Positions 23,558 to 32,351 are shown, numbered from the stretch's first letter. The stretch is 64,000 nt of DNA from Methanomassiliicoccus sp. UBA345 (GCA_002504525.1 DATD01000026.1:82239-146238), one strand, 5' to 3'. The notes: generated from the sequence alone by a model not told the origin. Made by a program: numbers and translations.

Positions 23558-24853
23558 TCATGCCTTCAGCATGTCCTTGAGGTCCTGCTCCGGGTCCCCG
23601 ATGGCCTTCCAGTTGAGCTTATCCTGTATGGTCTTCCAGTTGTTAGGGCTGATGAACGCCGGCAGCGACGGCCCGAGGCGGACGTCCTTGATGCCCAGAG
23701 CCGCCAGGGTGAGCACGATGGCCACCGCCTTCTGCTCGAACCATGACAGCACGATGCTGAGGGGCAGGTCGTTCACTTCAACGTTGAACGCCTTGGCCAG
23801 CTCGACGGCCACCACGATGGCCGAGTAAGCGTCGTTGCACTGTCCGACGTCCAGGAAGCGAGGTATGCCTTCGATGTCACCGTACTCCTGGTCGTTGAAG
23901 CGGTACTTGCCGCAGGCCAGCGTCATGATGATGGCGTCCTGCGGGATCTTCTCGGCCAGCTCGGTATAGTAGTTCCTTCCCGGTGTGGCGCCATCGCAGC
24001 CGCCCACGAGGAAGAAGTGCTTTATCTTCCCTGCCTTCACAGCATCGATTATCTGTGGAGCCAGGGAAAGGATGCTCTTGCTGTGCGCCCCCGTCCACAT
24101 GTCCGGTCCCCTTCTCTCCGGAAGGTCGCCCAGCCGCTTGGCGTGCTCTATGATGGCGCTGAAGTCGTGCCCCTCGCCGATGTGCTTGACCCCATCGAGG
24201 GCCGTGACGCCGGTCGTGTACAACCGGTCCTTGTAGCCATCTGGAGGGATGAGAACGCAGTTGGTGGTGACCAGGATCGGCCCCCCGAACTCGTCGAACT
24301 CCTTCTTCTGTTTCTGCCAGGCAGAGCCGTAGTTGCCGATGAAGTGCTTGTACTTCTTCAGCTCCGGATAGCCATTGGCCGGAAGCATCTCACCGTGGGT
24401 GTAGACGTTGACGCCGGTACCCTCGGTCTGCTTCAGCAGCTCTTCCAGGTCGAGAAGGTCATGCCCCGTGACCAGTATGCCGGGCCCCTTGACCGTTCCG
24501 GTCCTGACCTTGGTGGGGGTCGGGACGCCGAAATGCTCGGTGTTAGCCGCATCGAGCATCTGCATGGCCTTGAGGTTCATCATACCAGCCTTCATGACGG
24601 TGTCCCACAGGTCCTCCATGGAGAAGTCCACATTGGTCAGGGTCTTGAACAGGGCCTGCTCGATGAACGCGTCGATCTCCGGGTCGGTCTTGCCCAGCAC
24701 GCGGGAGTGATGAGCATAAGAAGCGATCCCCTTGAGGCCGTAGAGCAGGGTATCCATCAGGCTGTCGACGTCCTCGTTCTTCCCGCACACACCGCGGACG
24801 GTGCATGCCACACCCTTGGCGGTCTGCTCGCACTGGTTACAGAACATAGCCAT
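23558..24853 (-). CDS. hcp: Hybrid cluster protein (hydroxylamine/NO reductase, short class)
   Basis: An anaerobic redox enzyme with a [4Fe-4S] cluster and a [4Fe-2O-2S] hybrid cluster, active on NO or hydroxylamine and also reported as a protein S-nitrosylase in bacteria. N-terminal ligands Cys5, Cys8, Cys17 and Cys23 (CNQCEQTAKGVAC...C). Hybrid-cluster ligand segments are visible as TNCVLIP, VGGCDG, TLACGKYRFND and DVGQCNDA. Length 431 corresponds to the short class that lacks the extra helical bundle. The frame is open to 24928, but ATG 24853 gives the family start MAMFCNQCEQ. Divergent from an Lrp-type regulator with a cysteine cluster, which probably controls it. Confidence 0.95.
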   Translation of the reverse strand: MAMFCNQCEQTAKGVACTVRGVCGKNEDVDSLMDTLLYGLKGIASYAHHSRVLGKTDPEIDAFIEQALFKTLTNVDFSMEDLWDTVMKAGMMNLKAMQMLDAANTEHFGVPTPTKVRTGTVKGPGILVTGHDLLDLEELLKQTEGTGVNVYTHGEMLPANGYPELKKYKHFIGNYGSAWQKQKKEFDEFGGPILVTTNCVLIPPDGYKDRLYTTGVTALDGVKHIGEGHDFSAIIEHAKRLGDLPERRGPDMWTGAHSKSILSLAPQIIDAVKAGKIKHFFLVGGCDGATPGRNYYTELAEKIPQDAIIMTLACGKYRFNDQEYGDIEGIPRFLDVGQCNDAYSAIVVAVELAKAFNVEVNDLPLSIVLSWFEQKAVAIVLTLAALGIKDVRLGPSLPAFISPNNWKTIQDKLNWKAIGDPEQDLKDMLKA

Positions 24854-24887
24854 GTTTTGACACCTTGAAGCGCATATTGGTGAAGAT

Positions 24888-24935
24888 GATATATAATGCA
24901 AACCACTATAGCATATAGCATAATACATTAAATAT
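24888..24935. promoter_or_regulatory. hcp/lrp divergent promoter with ATAGCAT direct repeats
   Basis: For hcp, the minus-strand TATA is TTATATATC (24888-24896), about 35 bases before the start. For the regulator, ATTAAATAT (24927-24935) is a plausible TATA. Between them is a tandem ATAGCAT-ATAGCAT (24908-24921), which also reads as overlapping half-palindromes with GCTAT. This is a candidate binding site for the divergently encoded regulator. Confidence 0.5.
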
Positions 24936-24985
24936 CCATTAATTCATAGGGTATTGCAATATCAAATATGACCGGGGAGAGCATA

Positions 24986-25555
24986 ATGGATCTCGACGAT
25001 AAGGACCGGACCATCATCACCATGTACGCGGACGATCCCGACATATCGCAAGAGCGCATCGCCCATGCCATAAAGCTGTCGCAGCCGTCGGTTGCTGCAA
25101 GGGTGTCAAGGCTGCGAAAGGCGGGAGCGCTGGAGAAGAGTGTGGGGATCTGCCCCCTTAAGATGGGACTCTACCTCGCCAAGGTCGACCTGGCGTCCAA
25201 TGAACCGGATGCCATCCTCCACATGTTCCGCAGCTGCCCCTACTTCGCCAACGGGTTCAGCGTATCAGGTCGCCATAACCTCTGCCTGTTCTTCTTCAGC
25301 GAGAGCGTCGCCACGCTCGAATCGATCGTCAACGGGCACATCCGCTCCAATCCGTCGGTCAAGGAGGTCGACTTCAACATTGTCATCACCACCGAGAGGG
25401 ACTTCGTGGTGCCCGCCCGCCTTCGCTCCGAGAGGGTGGAGGAGCCGCCGTGCGGGATGAAAGGCGATTGCCGTCGGTGCCCCTCGTTCCTTGAGAAGAA
25501 ATGCATGGGCTGCCCCGCCACCGGACAGTATCAGGGGTCGTTCTACCAGCCCTGA
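24986..25555 (+). CDS. Lrp/AsnC-type regulator with C-terminal cysteine cluster
   Basis: A 189-residue DNA-binding protein. The N-terminal helix-turn-helix (DKDRTIITMYADDPDISQER, then SQPSVAARVSRLRKAGALE) is of Lrp/AsnC type. The middle resembles the ligand-binding RAM fold. Unusual is a C-terminal extension with five cysteines, Cys156, 162, 165, 173 and 176 (C-x5-C-x2-C-x7-C-x2-C), able to hold an Fe-S cluster or zinc. GGGGAG at 24974-24979 places the start at ATG 24986, not 24968. Divergence from hcp suggests a redox or nitrosative-stress sensor controlling hcp; this is inference from position and cysteines. Confidence 0.75.
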   Translation: MDLDDKDRTIITMYADDPDISQERIAHAIKLSQPSVAARVSRLRKAGALEKSVGICPLKMGLYLAKVDLASNEPDAILHMFRSCPYFANGFSVSGRHNLCLFFFSESVATLESIVNGHIRSNPSVKEVDFNIVITTERDFVVPARLRSERVEEPPCGMKGDCRRCPSFLEKKCMGCPATGQYQGSFYQP

Positions 25556-25604
25556 TCCGGGATAGACACCTTTATCAGTGCGTCCAGCCCAACGTGCATC
25601 CGGG

Positions 25605-27065
25605 GTGGCTAAGCTGGATACGCAGCTGCTGGAACTCGGCCTGAGGGACCTCATCTACGCGCTGATCCTCATGGCCGACCTGCTGGTGATCGTATACATG
25701 GTGTTCTTTGAGCGCCGGCACCCGTCCTACGTCATCCCCTGGGTCCTGATCATCGTCTTCCTCCCCGTGCTGGGTTTCATACTGTACATGGCCTTCGGAT
25801 TCAATTACTTCAAGGAGAAGCAGTTCAGGCTGAAGTCGGATGAGGACCGCGACCTGCTCCATCGCTTCCTTGAACAGCAGGGCCAGATCATCGACCGGGG
25901 CGGCAGAGAGGAGGGAGCGGCCACCGCCCTGCCGCGCGTGCTCCTCAGGGGCGGGAGTTCGCCGGTGCTGATGGCCGGTCGGGTGAGGGCGTTCAACGAC
26001 GGTACGGAGAAGTTCGCCGCCCTGTTCGAGGCCATCGAAAGGGCCGAGGACCACATCCACATGGAATACTACATCCTGCGGGACGACCGGCTGGGGAGGG
26101 AGCTTGTGGACCTGCTCGCGCGGAAGGCCGAAGAGGGGGTGGAGGTGCGGCTTCTCCTCGACGGGACGGGCAATCATGTGCCCAAGAAGGGCTTCGAGAG
26201 GTTCGACCGGGCGGGTGGCAGGATGGCCATCTTCTTCAAGCCCCTCGTTCCGTTCCTAACGCTGCGGTTCAACTATCACGACCACCGCAAGATCGCCGTC
26301 ATCGACGGCAGGACCGGCTTTGTGGGCGGCTTCAACATCGGAATCGAGTACCTGGGCGAGGGGCCTATGGGGGACTGGAGGGACTACGCGGCCGAGATGG
26401 ACGGGGAGGCCGTAAAGGCTCTCCAGGCCCGTTTCGTCCTCGACTGGAACTATGCCACCGGAGAAGGGCTCGGGATCGGGGACGCGCGTTACTTCCCTCC
26501 CGTCGACGGAACAGGCAGCGTTCCGGTGCAGGTGGTGAGCTCGGGGCCCGACAGCCATCGGACGCCCATCAAGGACGAGTACCTCAAGCTGCTAGGCATG
26601 GCCAGGCGGTACGTCTACATCCAAACCCCCTACTTCATCCCCGACGAGAGCATAATGGACGCGCTCAGGATCGCCTCCCTGTCGGGGGTGGACGTCCGCA
26701 TCATGTTCCCCGACAGGCCGGACCATCCGCTGGTGTACTGGGCCAGCCTGTCCTTCGTCGGCCAGCTGCTTCCCTGGGGAGTAAGGGCGTTCACCTTCGA
26801 CGACGGCTTCGTCCACGCCAAGACCGCCTTCGTGGACGATGCCATCTCATCCATAGGGTCGGCCAACTGGGACATCCGGAGCTTCCGACTTAACTTCGAG
26901 ACCAACGGGGTCATCTACGACAGCGGGACGACCCGGCGCAACCGCGAGCTGTTCGAGAGGGACCTGGAGAGGTGCACGGAGGTTACCTTGGAGAAGTACC
27001 GAGCCAGACGGCTGACGGTGCGGGCCATGGAGGGGATCGCCCGCCTGTTCGCCCCGGTACTGTGA
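25605..27065 (+). CDS. cls: Cardiolipin synthase (phospholipase D superfamily)
   Basis: Joins two phospholipids (in archaea, archaetidylglycerol-type lipids) at the membrane. Two N-terminal transmembrane helices (YALILMADLLVIVYMVFFE, VIPWVLIIVFLPVLGFILYM) precede two HKD motifs: HDHRKIAVIDGRTGFVGG around residue 227 and HAKTAFVDDAISSIGSANWD around 405. About 486 residues, standard for ClsA-type enzymes. TATA CCTTTATC (25569-25576) predicts initiation close to the GTG at 25605, favoured over the upstream GTG at 25578 that overlaps the TATA. Confidence 0.92.
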   Translation: MAKLDTQLLELGLRDLIYALILMADLLVIVYMVFFERRHPSYVIPWVLIIVFLPVLGFILYMAFGFNYFKEKQFRLKSDEDRDLLHRFLEQQGQIIDRGGREEGAATALPRVLLRGGSSPVLMAGRVRAFNDGTEKFAALFEAIERAEDHIHMEYYILRDDRLGRELVDLLARKAEEGVEVRLLLDGTGNHVPKKGFERFDRAGGRMAIFFKPLVPFLTLRFNYHDHRKIAVIDGRTGFVGGFNIGIEYLGEGPMGDWRDYAAEMDGEAVKALQARFVLDWNYATGEGLGIGDARYFPPVDGTGSVPVQVVSSGPDSHRTPIKDEYLKLLGMARRYVYIQTPYFIPDESIMDALRIASLSGVDVRIMFPDRPDHPLVYWASLSFVGQLLPWGVRAFTFDDGFVHAKTAFVDDAISSIGSANWDIRSFRLNFETNGVIYDSGTTRRNRELFERDLERCTEVTLEKYRARRLTVRAMEGIARLFAPVL

Positions 27066-27292
27066 CCCTATGCCAATAGGGCCTTCTCACATGGAGGGAA
27101 TGAACACCATCCGTACCGTTTCGCTCCGGCCAGCAAGTGCGAGAAGCGGTCTTGTTTCCGGATCGAGCCGTGGAACGTTCGCCATTGAGTCGCCATGCAA
27201 TCCTTTTGGCCGCCTTGGCGGCATATGTTTCTTATACCTCCCGCTCGAAAAAGAAAGAGCACGGGCCCTTTAACATCTGGCCCGAAGTCTAT

Positions 27293-27637
27293 ATGGTGAC
27301 AAACATGGCTGATGTCGTATCAACGGTCCTGGGCTTCATCCTTGCCCTGATTGTCTCGACCATAGTGATATGGGTCGTGACCAAGCTGTTCGGAGAAAGG
27401 GAGGGGATCGGCACCGCCCTGATAGCTGCCATAGCCGGGACGATAATCTATACTATCGCATACTGGCTGCTGGGCAATGGCCTGCTGGCAGCGATCCTCG
27501 GCGGCATCGTATGGCTGCTCGCGCTGAAGGGGCTGTATAAGATCGGCTGGCTCAAGGCGCTGGTGATCGCCATCGCCATATGGGTCCTGACCTGGCTGGT
27601 GGGGCTCATCCTGCCCACCCTGACCGGCCCGCTCTGA
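27293..27637 (+). CDS. Small integral membrane protein (four helices)
   Basis: About 114 residues, nearly all hydrophobic: STVLGFILALIVSTIVIWVV, GTALIAAIAGTIIYTIAYWLL, GLLAAILGGIVWLLALKGLY and ALVIAIAIWVLTWLVGLIL, with short charged turns (KLFGEREG). No family recognised; it looks like a small archaeal membrane protein of unknown role. The frame is open to 27137, but the CTTTAAC element near 27268 fits a leaderless ATG at 27293 (or 27305). Confidence 0.6.
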   Translation: MVTNMADVVSTVLGFILALIVSTIVIWVVTKLFGEREGIGTALIAAIAGTIIYTIAYWLLGNGLLAAILGGIVWLLALKGLYKIGWLKALVIAIAIWVLTWLVGLILPTLTGPL

Positions 27638-27663
27638 GATCGCCCAACCTTTTCCATCGACCA

Positions 27664-27694
27664 GAGAGCGATGGCCCGCGAGGCCATCGCTCTC
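27664..27694. terminator. Perfect 13-bp stem, 5-nt loop hairpin
   Basis: GAGAGCGATGGCC (27664-27676) and GGCCATCGCTCTC (27682-27694) are exact reverse complements around CGCGA. It lies 27 bases after the small membrane protein stop and 70 bases before the next start. No T-tract follows, so it could be a terminator, an mRNA-stabilising 3' end or an operator. Confidence 0.5.
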
Positions 27695-27763
27695 GATCAT
27701 TATCGATCTCCCTCCGGACATGCCATGCTCGGCCCTTCCGCCCGGAGCGGAGGGAGATGAGAA

Positions 27764-28840
27764 ATGGATATGACCGTAGAAGTCAACGCCTCGGAGCTCC
27801 GGAGCGAGGTGAGCAAGGAGATCTCCTTCGAAAGGTGGACGTTTCGGCGGTTGAGCGCCCGCCACCGCCTGGAACGATCGACGCATGCGGCCGTCGTTGC
27901 CTTGACCGCCGTGATGATCATCGCGCTCCTGATCCAGCCATACGTGTTCCTGCTGTGGCTGTTCGTGGGCTTTCTCCTCTACTCGTACAACTTCATTATC
28001 ATCCTGATGCCGACCACGACCACCAGGATCCGGCCCGGCGAGGATGAGGGGCCGGACGGCAAGGGCCGAGATGACAAATGGATGGCCGTCCGCCTCCTGC
28101 TTAGCAACAGGCGCCTGGCAGTGGAGATCGGCCTGACCGTCTTCCTGGGCGGGATGATCCCGCTGGCATGGAGCTTCGGGCTCATCTTCGGCGTGACGGC
28201 CATCTTCACCGTCTACTACGGGTTCGTGATCGAACTCATCCCTCCCCGCATCGCCATCACCGTGCTGGTCCAGATCGGCTTCGTGTTCCTGCTCTACGCG
28301 CTCATCTACCTCCTGGAACCAAGAGCGCAGGGCATCACTCGGCTCTCTGCCATGGCTCACGACCGAGCGCTGTCGCTTCGTTCTCCCATACGCACGGTGC
28401 TCATCGTGATGCTCGTCACGCTCATTCTGCTCGGCCTGCTGACCTCCCTGCTGGGACTGTGGGCGCTGCTGCTTCCAGGCATCACATTCCAGGCGTTGAT
28501 CGATACCTTGCGGCTGCTGGACCGCCTGGACTTCGTCCTGTTCGCCCTCGTCCTGGTGTCACAGCTCATGGTCATGAGGCACATCCAGGGGTTCGCCAGC
28601 AGGCGGATGGCGGTCCGTTTGTTGGCAATGCGCATACATGCTCTGGAAGAGATACGAAGGGAGCTGGAATCCGTCAGCCCCGAGGACGGCGATGTGCTCA
28701 GGTCCCTGCGCAGACGATTCCTCTCGATCGCGCTGTACGACATCGTCCAGCACGACGTGTTCGGCCTGATGCCTGTGTACCTGATAGGGCCCAGGCCGAA
28801 GTATGTGCTCGACACCTCGGTACTGGCCGAGCTCGAGTGA
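27764..28840 (+). CDS. Multi-pass membrane protein of unknown function
   Basis: A 358-residue protein. A charged N-terminal 40 residues precede about seven hydrophobic segments (e.g. AAVVALTAVMIIALLIQPYVF, LVQIGFVFLLYALIYLL, VLIVMLVTLILLGLLTSLLG) and a cytoplasmic-looking C-terminal region with RRELESVSPEDGDVLRSLRR. AGATGAGAA-type weak ribosome site before the ATG. No catalytic motif or family recognised. The gene before it is also membrane-bound, but the hairpin between suggests separate transcripts. Confidence 0.6.
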   Translation: MDMTVEVNASELRSEVSKEISFERWTFRRLSARHRLERSTHAAVVALTAVMIIALLIQPYVFLLWLFVGFLLYSYNFIIILMPTTTTRIRPGEDEGPDGKGRDDKWMAVRLLLSNRRLAVEIGLTVFLGGMIPLAWSFGLIFGVTAIFTVYYGFVIELIPPRIAITVLVQIGFVFLLYALIYLLEPRAQGITRLSAMAHDRALSLRSPIRTVLIVMLVTLILLGLLTSLLGLWALLLPGITFQALIDTLRLLDRLDFVLFALVLVSQLMVMRHIQGFASRRMAVRLLAMRIHALEEIRRELESVSPEDGDVLRSLRRRFLSIALYDIVQHDVFGLMPVYLIGPRPKYVLDTSVLAELE

Positions 28841-29011
28841 CTGCTTCGGAAGGATTATCTACGGCTCCCGACATTTCTCTTCCGGTCGTAGGCCAGGAGG
28901 TTCCCGGTGATGATGTCTTTCTCAGTTCTCATAGCGGCGCCGGGAGCCATCTGATATCGCTCCCGGGCCGGTCGCCTGCTCCTGACCGCCATATTCGAGT
29001 CATCGACCAAC

Positions 29012-29752
29012 ATGCCCAACGAACCGTACCTTGACGCCAGCGTCGCGTGGCGCATCAAGGCTGGAACCATAGGATTTCGCGAACCGGATCATCGAACGAT
29101 AGTAGAGAATATCCTGACCTCGGGCCTCGCCACCGAGGTGGCAGGCCTCATCAGCTCCGGTAAGGAGGCGGACGTGTACCTCGCCCGCTACCGCGGCGCC
29201 CCGCTGGCGGTGAAGGTCTACCGCCTGTACCGCACCTCCCACCGAGGAGGAAGGCCGGTGAAGCTGGACATCACCTCCCGCCTCGCGGCCGACGAGTTCG
29301 ACATGCAGCTGCAGGCGTGGAAGGGCGGGGCCAGGGTGCCCGCTCCGGCCCGCAGGGTGGAGAACATGTTCTCCATGCGTTATCTTGGAAACGAGAGCGG
29401 TGCCGCGCCTCGCCTTCAGGACGTGAGGCTGGAGAGCCCTGACGCGTTCATGGAGAAGGTCCTCGACGGCGTGAGGGCACTGGCCGTTGCGGGAGTGGTC
29501 CACTCGGACCTCAGCCCCTTCAACATCCTTGTTCACGACGGAGAGCCGTGGTTCATCGACCTCTCCCAGGCTGTGAGGGTGGACCGCCTGGGTTACTCGC
29601 ACTGGTCCCGGCTGAGCGAGGCCCGCGTGGCTCTGGAGGGAGGCCTGGAAGCGCTGCGAGCCTACTTCCGGCGCTACGGCCTCGATATAGAGGTCGAGAT
29701 GCTCACGTCGGACATCATCGCTTCCCTGGATCGGTTCGGGGTGATGCGATGA
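29012..29752 (+). CDS. RIO-type atypical protein kinase (orphan paralogue)
   Basis: A 246-residue cytoplasmic kinase of the RIO fold. Visible: the nucleotide loop SSGKEADVYLARYRG (about residues 48-62), catalytic lysine in LAVKVYR, the catalytic loop HSDLSPFNILV (about 165-175) and the metal-binding IDLSQAV. The kinase core is flanked by short extensions; the Rio2 winged helix is absent. A second RIO kinase in the window (37952) is the better match to Rio1, so this one is probably a divergent third type. Both RIO1 and RIO2 act in small-subunit maturation; the role of this paralogue is unknown. Confidence 0.82.
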   Translation: MPNEPYLDASVAWRIKAGTIGFREPDHRTIVENILTSGLATEVAGLISSGKEADVYLARYRGAPLAVKVYRLYRTSHRGGRPVKLDITSRLAADEFDMQLQAWKGGARVPAPARRVENMFSMRYLGNESGAAPRLQDVRLESPDAFMEKVLDGVRALAVAGVVHSDLSPFNILVHDGEPWFIDLSQAVRVDRLGYSHWSRLSEARVALEGGLEALRAYFRRYGLDIEVEMLTSDIIASLDRFGVMR

Positions 29753-29813
29753 GCTGATCGAAAACGCTCGGCCAAAGGTCTAATATCCCGGAGCCGGTGA
29801 CCTGGTCGACAAC

Positions 29814-30200
29814 ATGAGCGAACAGGACTCAGCGGAGATGGAGAGGCTCATTGCCGACTGCCTTGCCCGGGCGGGGATGGACCGGAAGGTCTATGAGACC
29901 GACTGGCTCCCCGAGGACCGCTCGATATTCTGGCAAGGCGATGACCTGAACGAGTTCCTCCGCCTTGCTTCCCAGGTCGAGGCCCGCCTCCTGTACGTGG
30001 TCAAGTTGTGGACTGCGGCATACGACGAGTATCCGTCCGAGCGTGCCGGGCAGGTCTACGAGATCGATGTCGCCTTCCTCTGCAACGATCTCTTTCACGT
30101 CCACCGGTCCGCCATGCCGTGGAGCGTGGAGTACTGGAACGGCTATGACGACCGCCACCGGAGGGGTGAGGAGAGGAAGGGCAGGCAGGCCTACTGCTGA
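29814..30200 (+). CDS. Hypothetical protein (128 aa)
   Basis: An acidic soluble protein rich in aromatics (DDLNEFLRLASQVEARLLYV, FHVHRSAMPWSVEYWNGYDD). No family recognised. TCTAATATC (about 29779-29787) lies 27 bases before the ATG, consistent with a leaderless transcript and with it being real. Confidence 0.55.
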   Translation: MSEQDSAEMERLIADCLARAGMDRKVYETDWLPEDRSIFWQGDDLNEFLRLASQVEARLLYVVKLWTAAYDEYPSERAGQVYEIDVAFLCNDLFHVHRSAMPWSVEYWNGYDDRHRRGEERKGRQAYC

Positions 30201-30225
30201 CGGCCGTCGCTGATCGAACGGCAGC

Positions 30226-30738
30226 TCAGTATTCGTAGCTGGACGTCCACTCCCGCTTCCGTGAATAGACCATGTGGCTCTCGCCGTACTCTCTTGCGCG
30301 GCCGTTCATCGCCTCGATCATGTCATCACGGGTGGCTGCGTTGGGATCTAGCTCAAGAACGTCATCAAGACCGTAGACGCGCATGATGTAATGCCCTTCC
30401 TCCCCGGGTTCGGGGCAGGGCGGCGCGTATCCGTGGCCGCCCCGGACGTTCCTTCCCTGAATGCCTTCTATCGGTGAGGACAGCAACGCCTGTTGAGGCA
30501 GGTTGCGCGGTATCTGGTCTAGATGAGGGACGTTCCACAGGGCCCAGTACACATCACCTGGACGGTCGGCGTCCTCCATGATGAGGGCGAGATGGCCGGC
30601 CTGCAGGCCCGTGATGCTCACCTGCGGAGAGAAACCCTGCCCCTCGCAGGTCTGCTCTCGATGGAGCCCGGCGATCTCCACTTCGACCTTCAATGGTCCC
30701 ATGCCGCTGCGATGTTGCTCCTCCTGCATCCTATCCAC
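30226..30738 (-). CDS. YbhB/YbcL-type PEBP family protein
   Basis: A 170-residue phosphatidylethanolamine-binding-protein-like protein, cytoplasmic. It has the family's SPQVSITGL, MEDADRPGDVYWALWNVP (ligand-pocket aspartate/histidine region) and NVRGGHGYAPPCPEPGEEGH segments. Bacterial and archaeal members have no settled function. The minus-strand GTAAATAC near 30759-30767 predicts initiation around 30738, supporting the first ATG, although the PEBP domain itself only begins after Met13. Confidence 0.82.
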   Translation of the reverse strand: MDRMQEEQHRSGMGPLKVEVEIAGLHREQTCEGQGFSPQVSITGLQAGHLALIMEDADRPGDVYWALWNVPHLDQIPRNLPQQALLSSPIEGIQGRNVRGGHGYAPPCPEPGEEGHYIMRVYGLDDVLELDPNAATRDDMIEAMNGRAREYGESHMVYSRKREWTSSYEY

Positions 30739-31131
30739 CGCACATTCGATTGCCGTCCCGTCGTATTTACCATTGTCGCCCTTTCGTCCGGAGCGACCGC
30801 TCCCATCCCATACATCGCTGAATGAACGGTTCGGATTCCTTGCCTTTCACCAGTCACGGCGAGACCGCTGTTAGAAATGCACTTGCATTGCGCACCGATG
30901 CCATTTCCGATGGAGCCAGATATCCCGCGACGGTTCCAGCGGAAGCCGAAGGCATTTTCCTTTCGTCTATAACAGTCCTTTTCACCATCGCATCGGTCAA
31001 GGATGAGCATGGCCGGATCATTTCACCATGGCCGACGCCTTTCGCATTCTTTACTGACACCATATGGCCCTGGCAGTTCGTGAGCTGCACGGGACAAGCC
31101 CCTTTTTAGGATGCGCTGCGTAGGCTCATGC
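30739..31131. other. Intergenic region, no gene seen
   Basis: About 390 bases between divergent genes. An open frame from 30822 to 31109 lacks a ribosome site and protein-like composition. The right end holds CTTTTTAG (about 31102-31108), the probable TATA element for a leaderless isochorismatase-like gene. Confidence 0.5.
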
Positions 31132-31704
31132 ATGAGCGCCTTGACGATCGAACGGGGCCGCTCAGCCCTGGTGGTCATCGATCTGCAGAAGGGCATCGCC
31201 CTCGATCCCGATCTGAAGCCCCACGCCTCCCAGGAGGTCATCGCCAACGCGGCCAGGCTGCTGGCCACATTCAGGCAGCGCCGCCTCCCGGCGTTCCTGG
31301 TGCGTGTCGAGCTCAGCAAGGACATAGCCTTGAACCCCGAGAGCGACCTGCCTCCGCTGGATCCGTTGGACTCGCCCCCTGGCTTCGCCGAGTTCGTGCA
31401 CGAAGTGGCGCCAACGGCCTCCGACGTCGTCATCACCAAGAGGCAGTGGGCGGCGTTCCACGGGACCGAGCTGGAGCTGCAGCTGCGAAGGAGGGGCGTC
31501 GCCACAATCGTGCTGTGCGGCGTGGCCACCAACTTCGGGGTGGAGGGCACCGCCCGGGTGGCGTACGAGAACGGATACCAGCAGGTGTTCGCGGAGGACG
31601 CCATGACCGCCTCGTCGGAGATGGAGCATAACGCATCGCTCAATATCCTGAGAAGGCTGGGAAGGGTGAGGACGACCGAGGAGATAGTAAGGGCATTGAG
31701 CTGA
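31132..31704 (+). CDS. Isochorismatase-like cysteine hydrolase
   Basis: A 190-residue alpha/beta hydrolase of the isochorismatase/nicotinamidase superfamily. The catalytic triad is visible: Asp in LVVIDLQKG (about residue 16), Lys in VITKRQWAAFHGTELELQL and Cys in LCGVATNFGVEGTAR. The usual cis-peptide VAT is conserved. Substrate (nicotinamide, isochorismate, a carbamoyl compound) cannot be assigned. The frame starts at 31111, but the TATA-like CTTTTTAG favours ATG 31132. Confidence 0.85.
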   Translation: MSALTIERGRSALVVIDLQKGIALDPDLKPHASQEVIANAARLLATFRQRRLPAFLVRVELSKDIALNPESDLPPLDPLDSPPGFAEFVHEVAPTASDVVITKRQWAAFHGTELELQLRRRGVATIVLCGVATNFGVEGTARVAYENGYQQVFAEDAMTASSEMEHNASLNILRRLGRVRTTEEIVRALS

Positions 31705-31805
31705 ACTCTAGCCTCTGAAGTAGGTGAGCGAATGGCCTATTCATGCATCAGGACGGCCATCGTCCGTTCAACGAAGCATTGTCCTGCCAAGAGGAGGGGA
31801 GAGAG

Positions 31806-32306
31806 ATGATGATCATGGACCTGTTGCTTGCCATCATCCTTCTGGCCGTCGCATACGTGGTGGCCTCAGTCTTCTATCCTATGCTTACCGGAGGCGCGGG
31901 ATATACGCCAACGCCAAGGAACAAGGTGGTGGAGGCCCTTGAGCTGGCGGAGCTCAGTAGGGACGATTTATTCTACGACCTGGGCTGCGGAACAGGCGCG
32001 GTGCTCGTGGAGGCCTCGAAGCTTTGCGATCATGTGAAGGGCATTGAGATAGAGCCCCTCCGATGGTTCATTGCCAGTCTGAGGGCCCGAGATGCCGAGG
32101 TCATCCTGGGCGATCTGTTCAAGCAGGACCTCTCCGACGCCGATGTCATATTCATGTTCCAGTATGCGGGGAGGATAAACGACCGCATCGCCAGGAAGAT
32201 CAAGAACGAGGTGCGGCCCGGAACGAGGGTCGTCAGCTATCTCCATCCCATCGAGGACATGCGATTGGTAAGGAAACGGGACGATATCTTCGTGTACGAG
32301 GCATGA
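31806..32306 (+). CDS. Membrane-anchored class I SAM methyltransferase
   Basis: A 166-residue protein: one N-terminal transmembrane helix (LLLAIILLAVAYVVASVFY), then YTPTPRNKVVEALELAEL and the SAM motif I FYDLGCGTGAVLVEAS, motif II region VKGIEIEP and DADVIFMFQYAGR. The anchor-plus-PTP arrangement resembles the FAM173/ATPSCKMT lysine methyltransferases, which modify membrane-complex subunits; this parallel is a suggestion. AGGAGGGGA at 31791-31799 supports ATG 31806 over the upstream frame to 31743. Confidence 0.8.
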   Translation: MMIMDLLLAIILLAVAYVVASVFYPMLTGGAGYTPTPRNKVVEALELAELSRDDLFYDLGCGTGAVLVEASKLCDHVKGIEIEPLRWFIASLRARDAEVILGDLFKQDLSDADVIFMFQYAGRINDRIARKIKNEVRPGTRVVSYLHPIEDMRLVRKRDDIFVYEA

Positions 32307-32351
32307 GAGGGCGCTCGGATCCAAGATCGCAGGCCCCAAGGACAGGTGTCA

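Noticed and set aside
24908..24921. Start of a CRISPR array or longer tandem repeat
   Set aside because: Only two 7-base units in tandem; no spacers and no further copies. No CRISPR array or cas gene was seen in the window.
30822..31109. 95-codon open frame in the PEBP-isochorismatase gap
   Set aside because: No ribosome site or TATA at a suitable place, composition unlike a folded protein, and it runs through the next gene's promoter.
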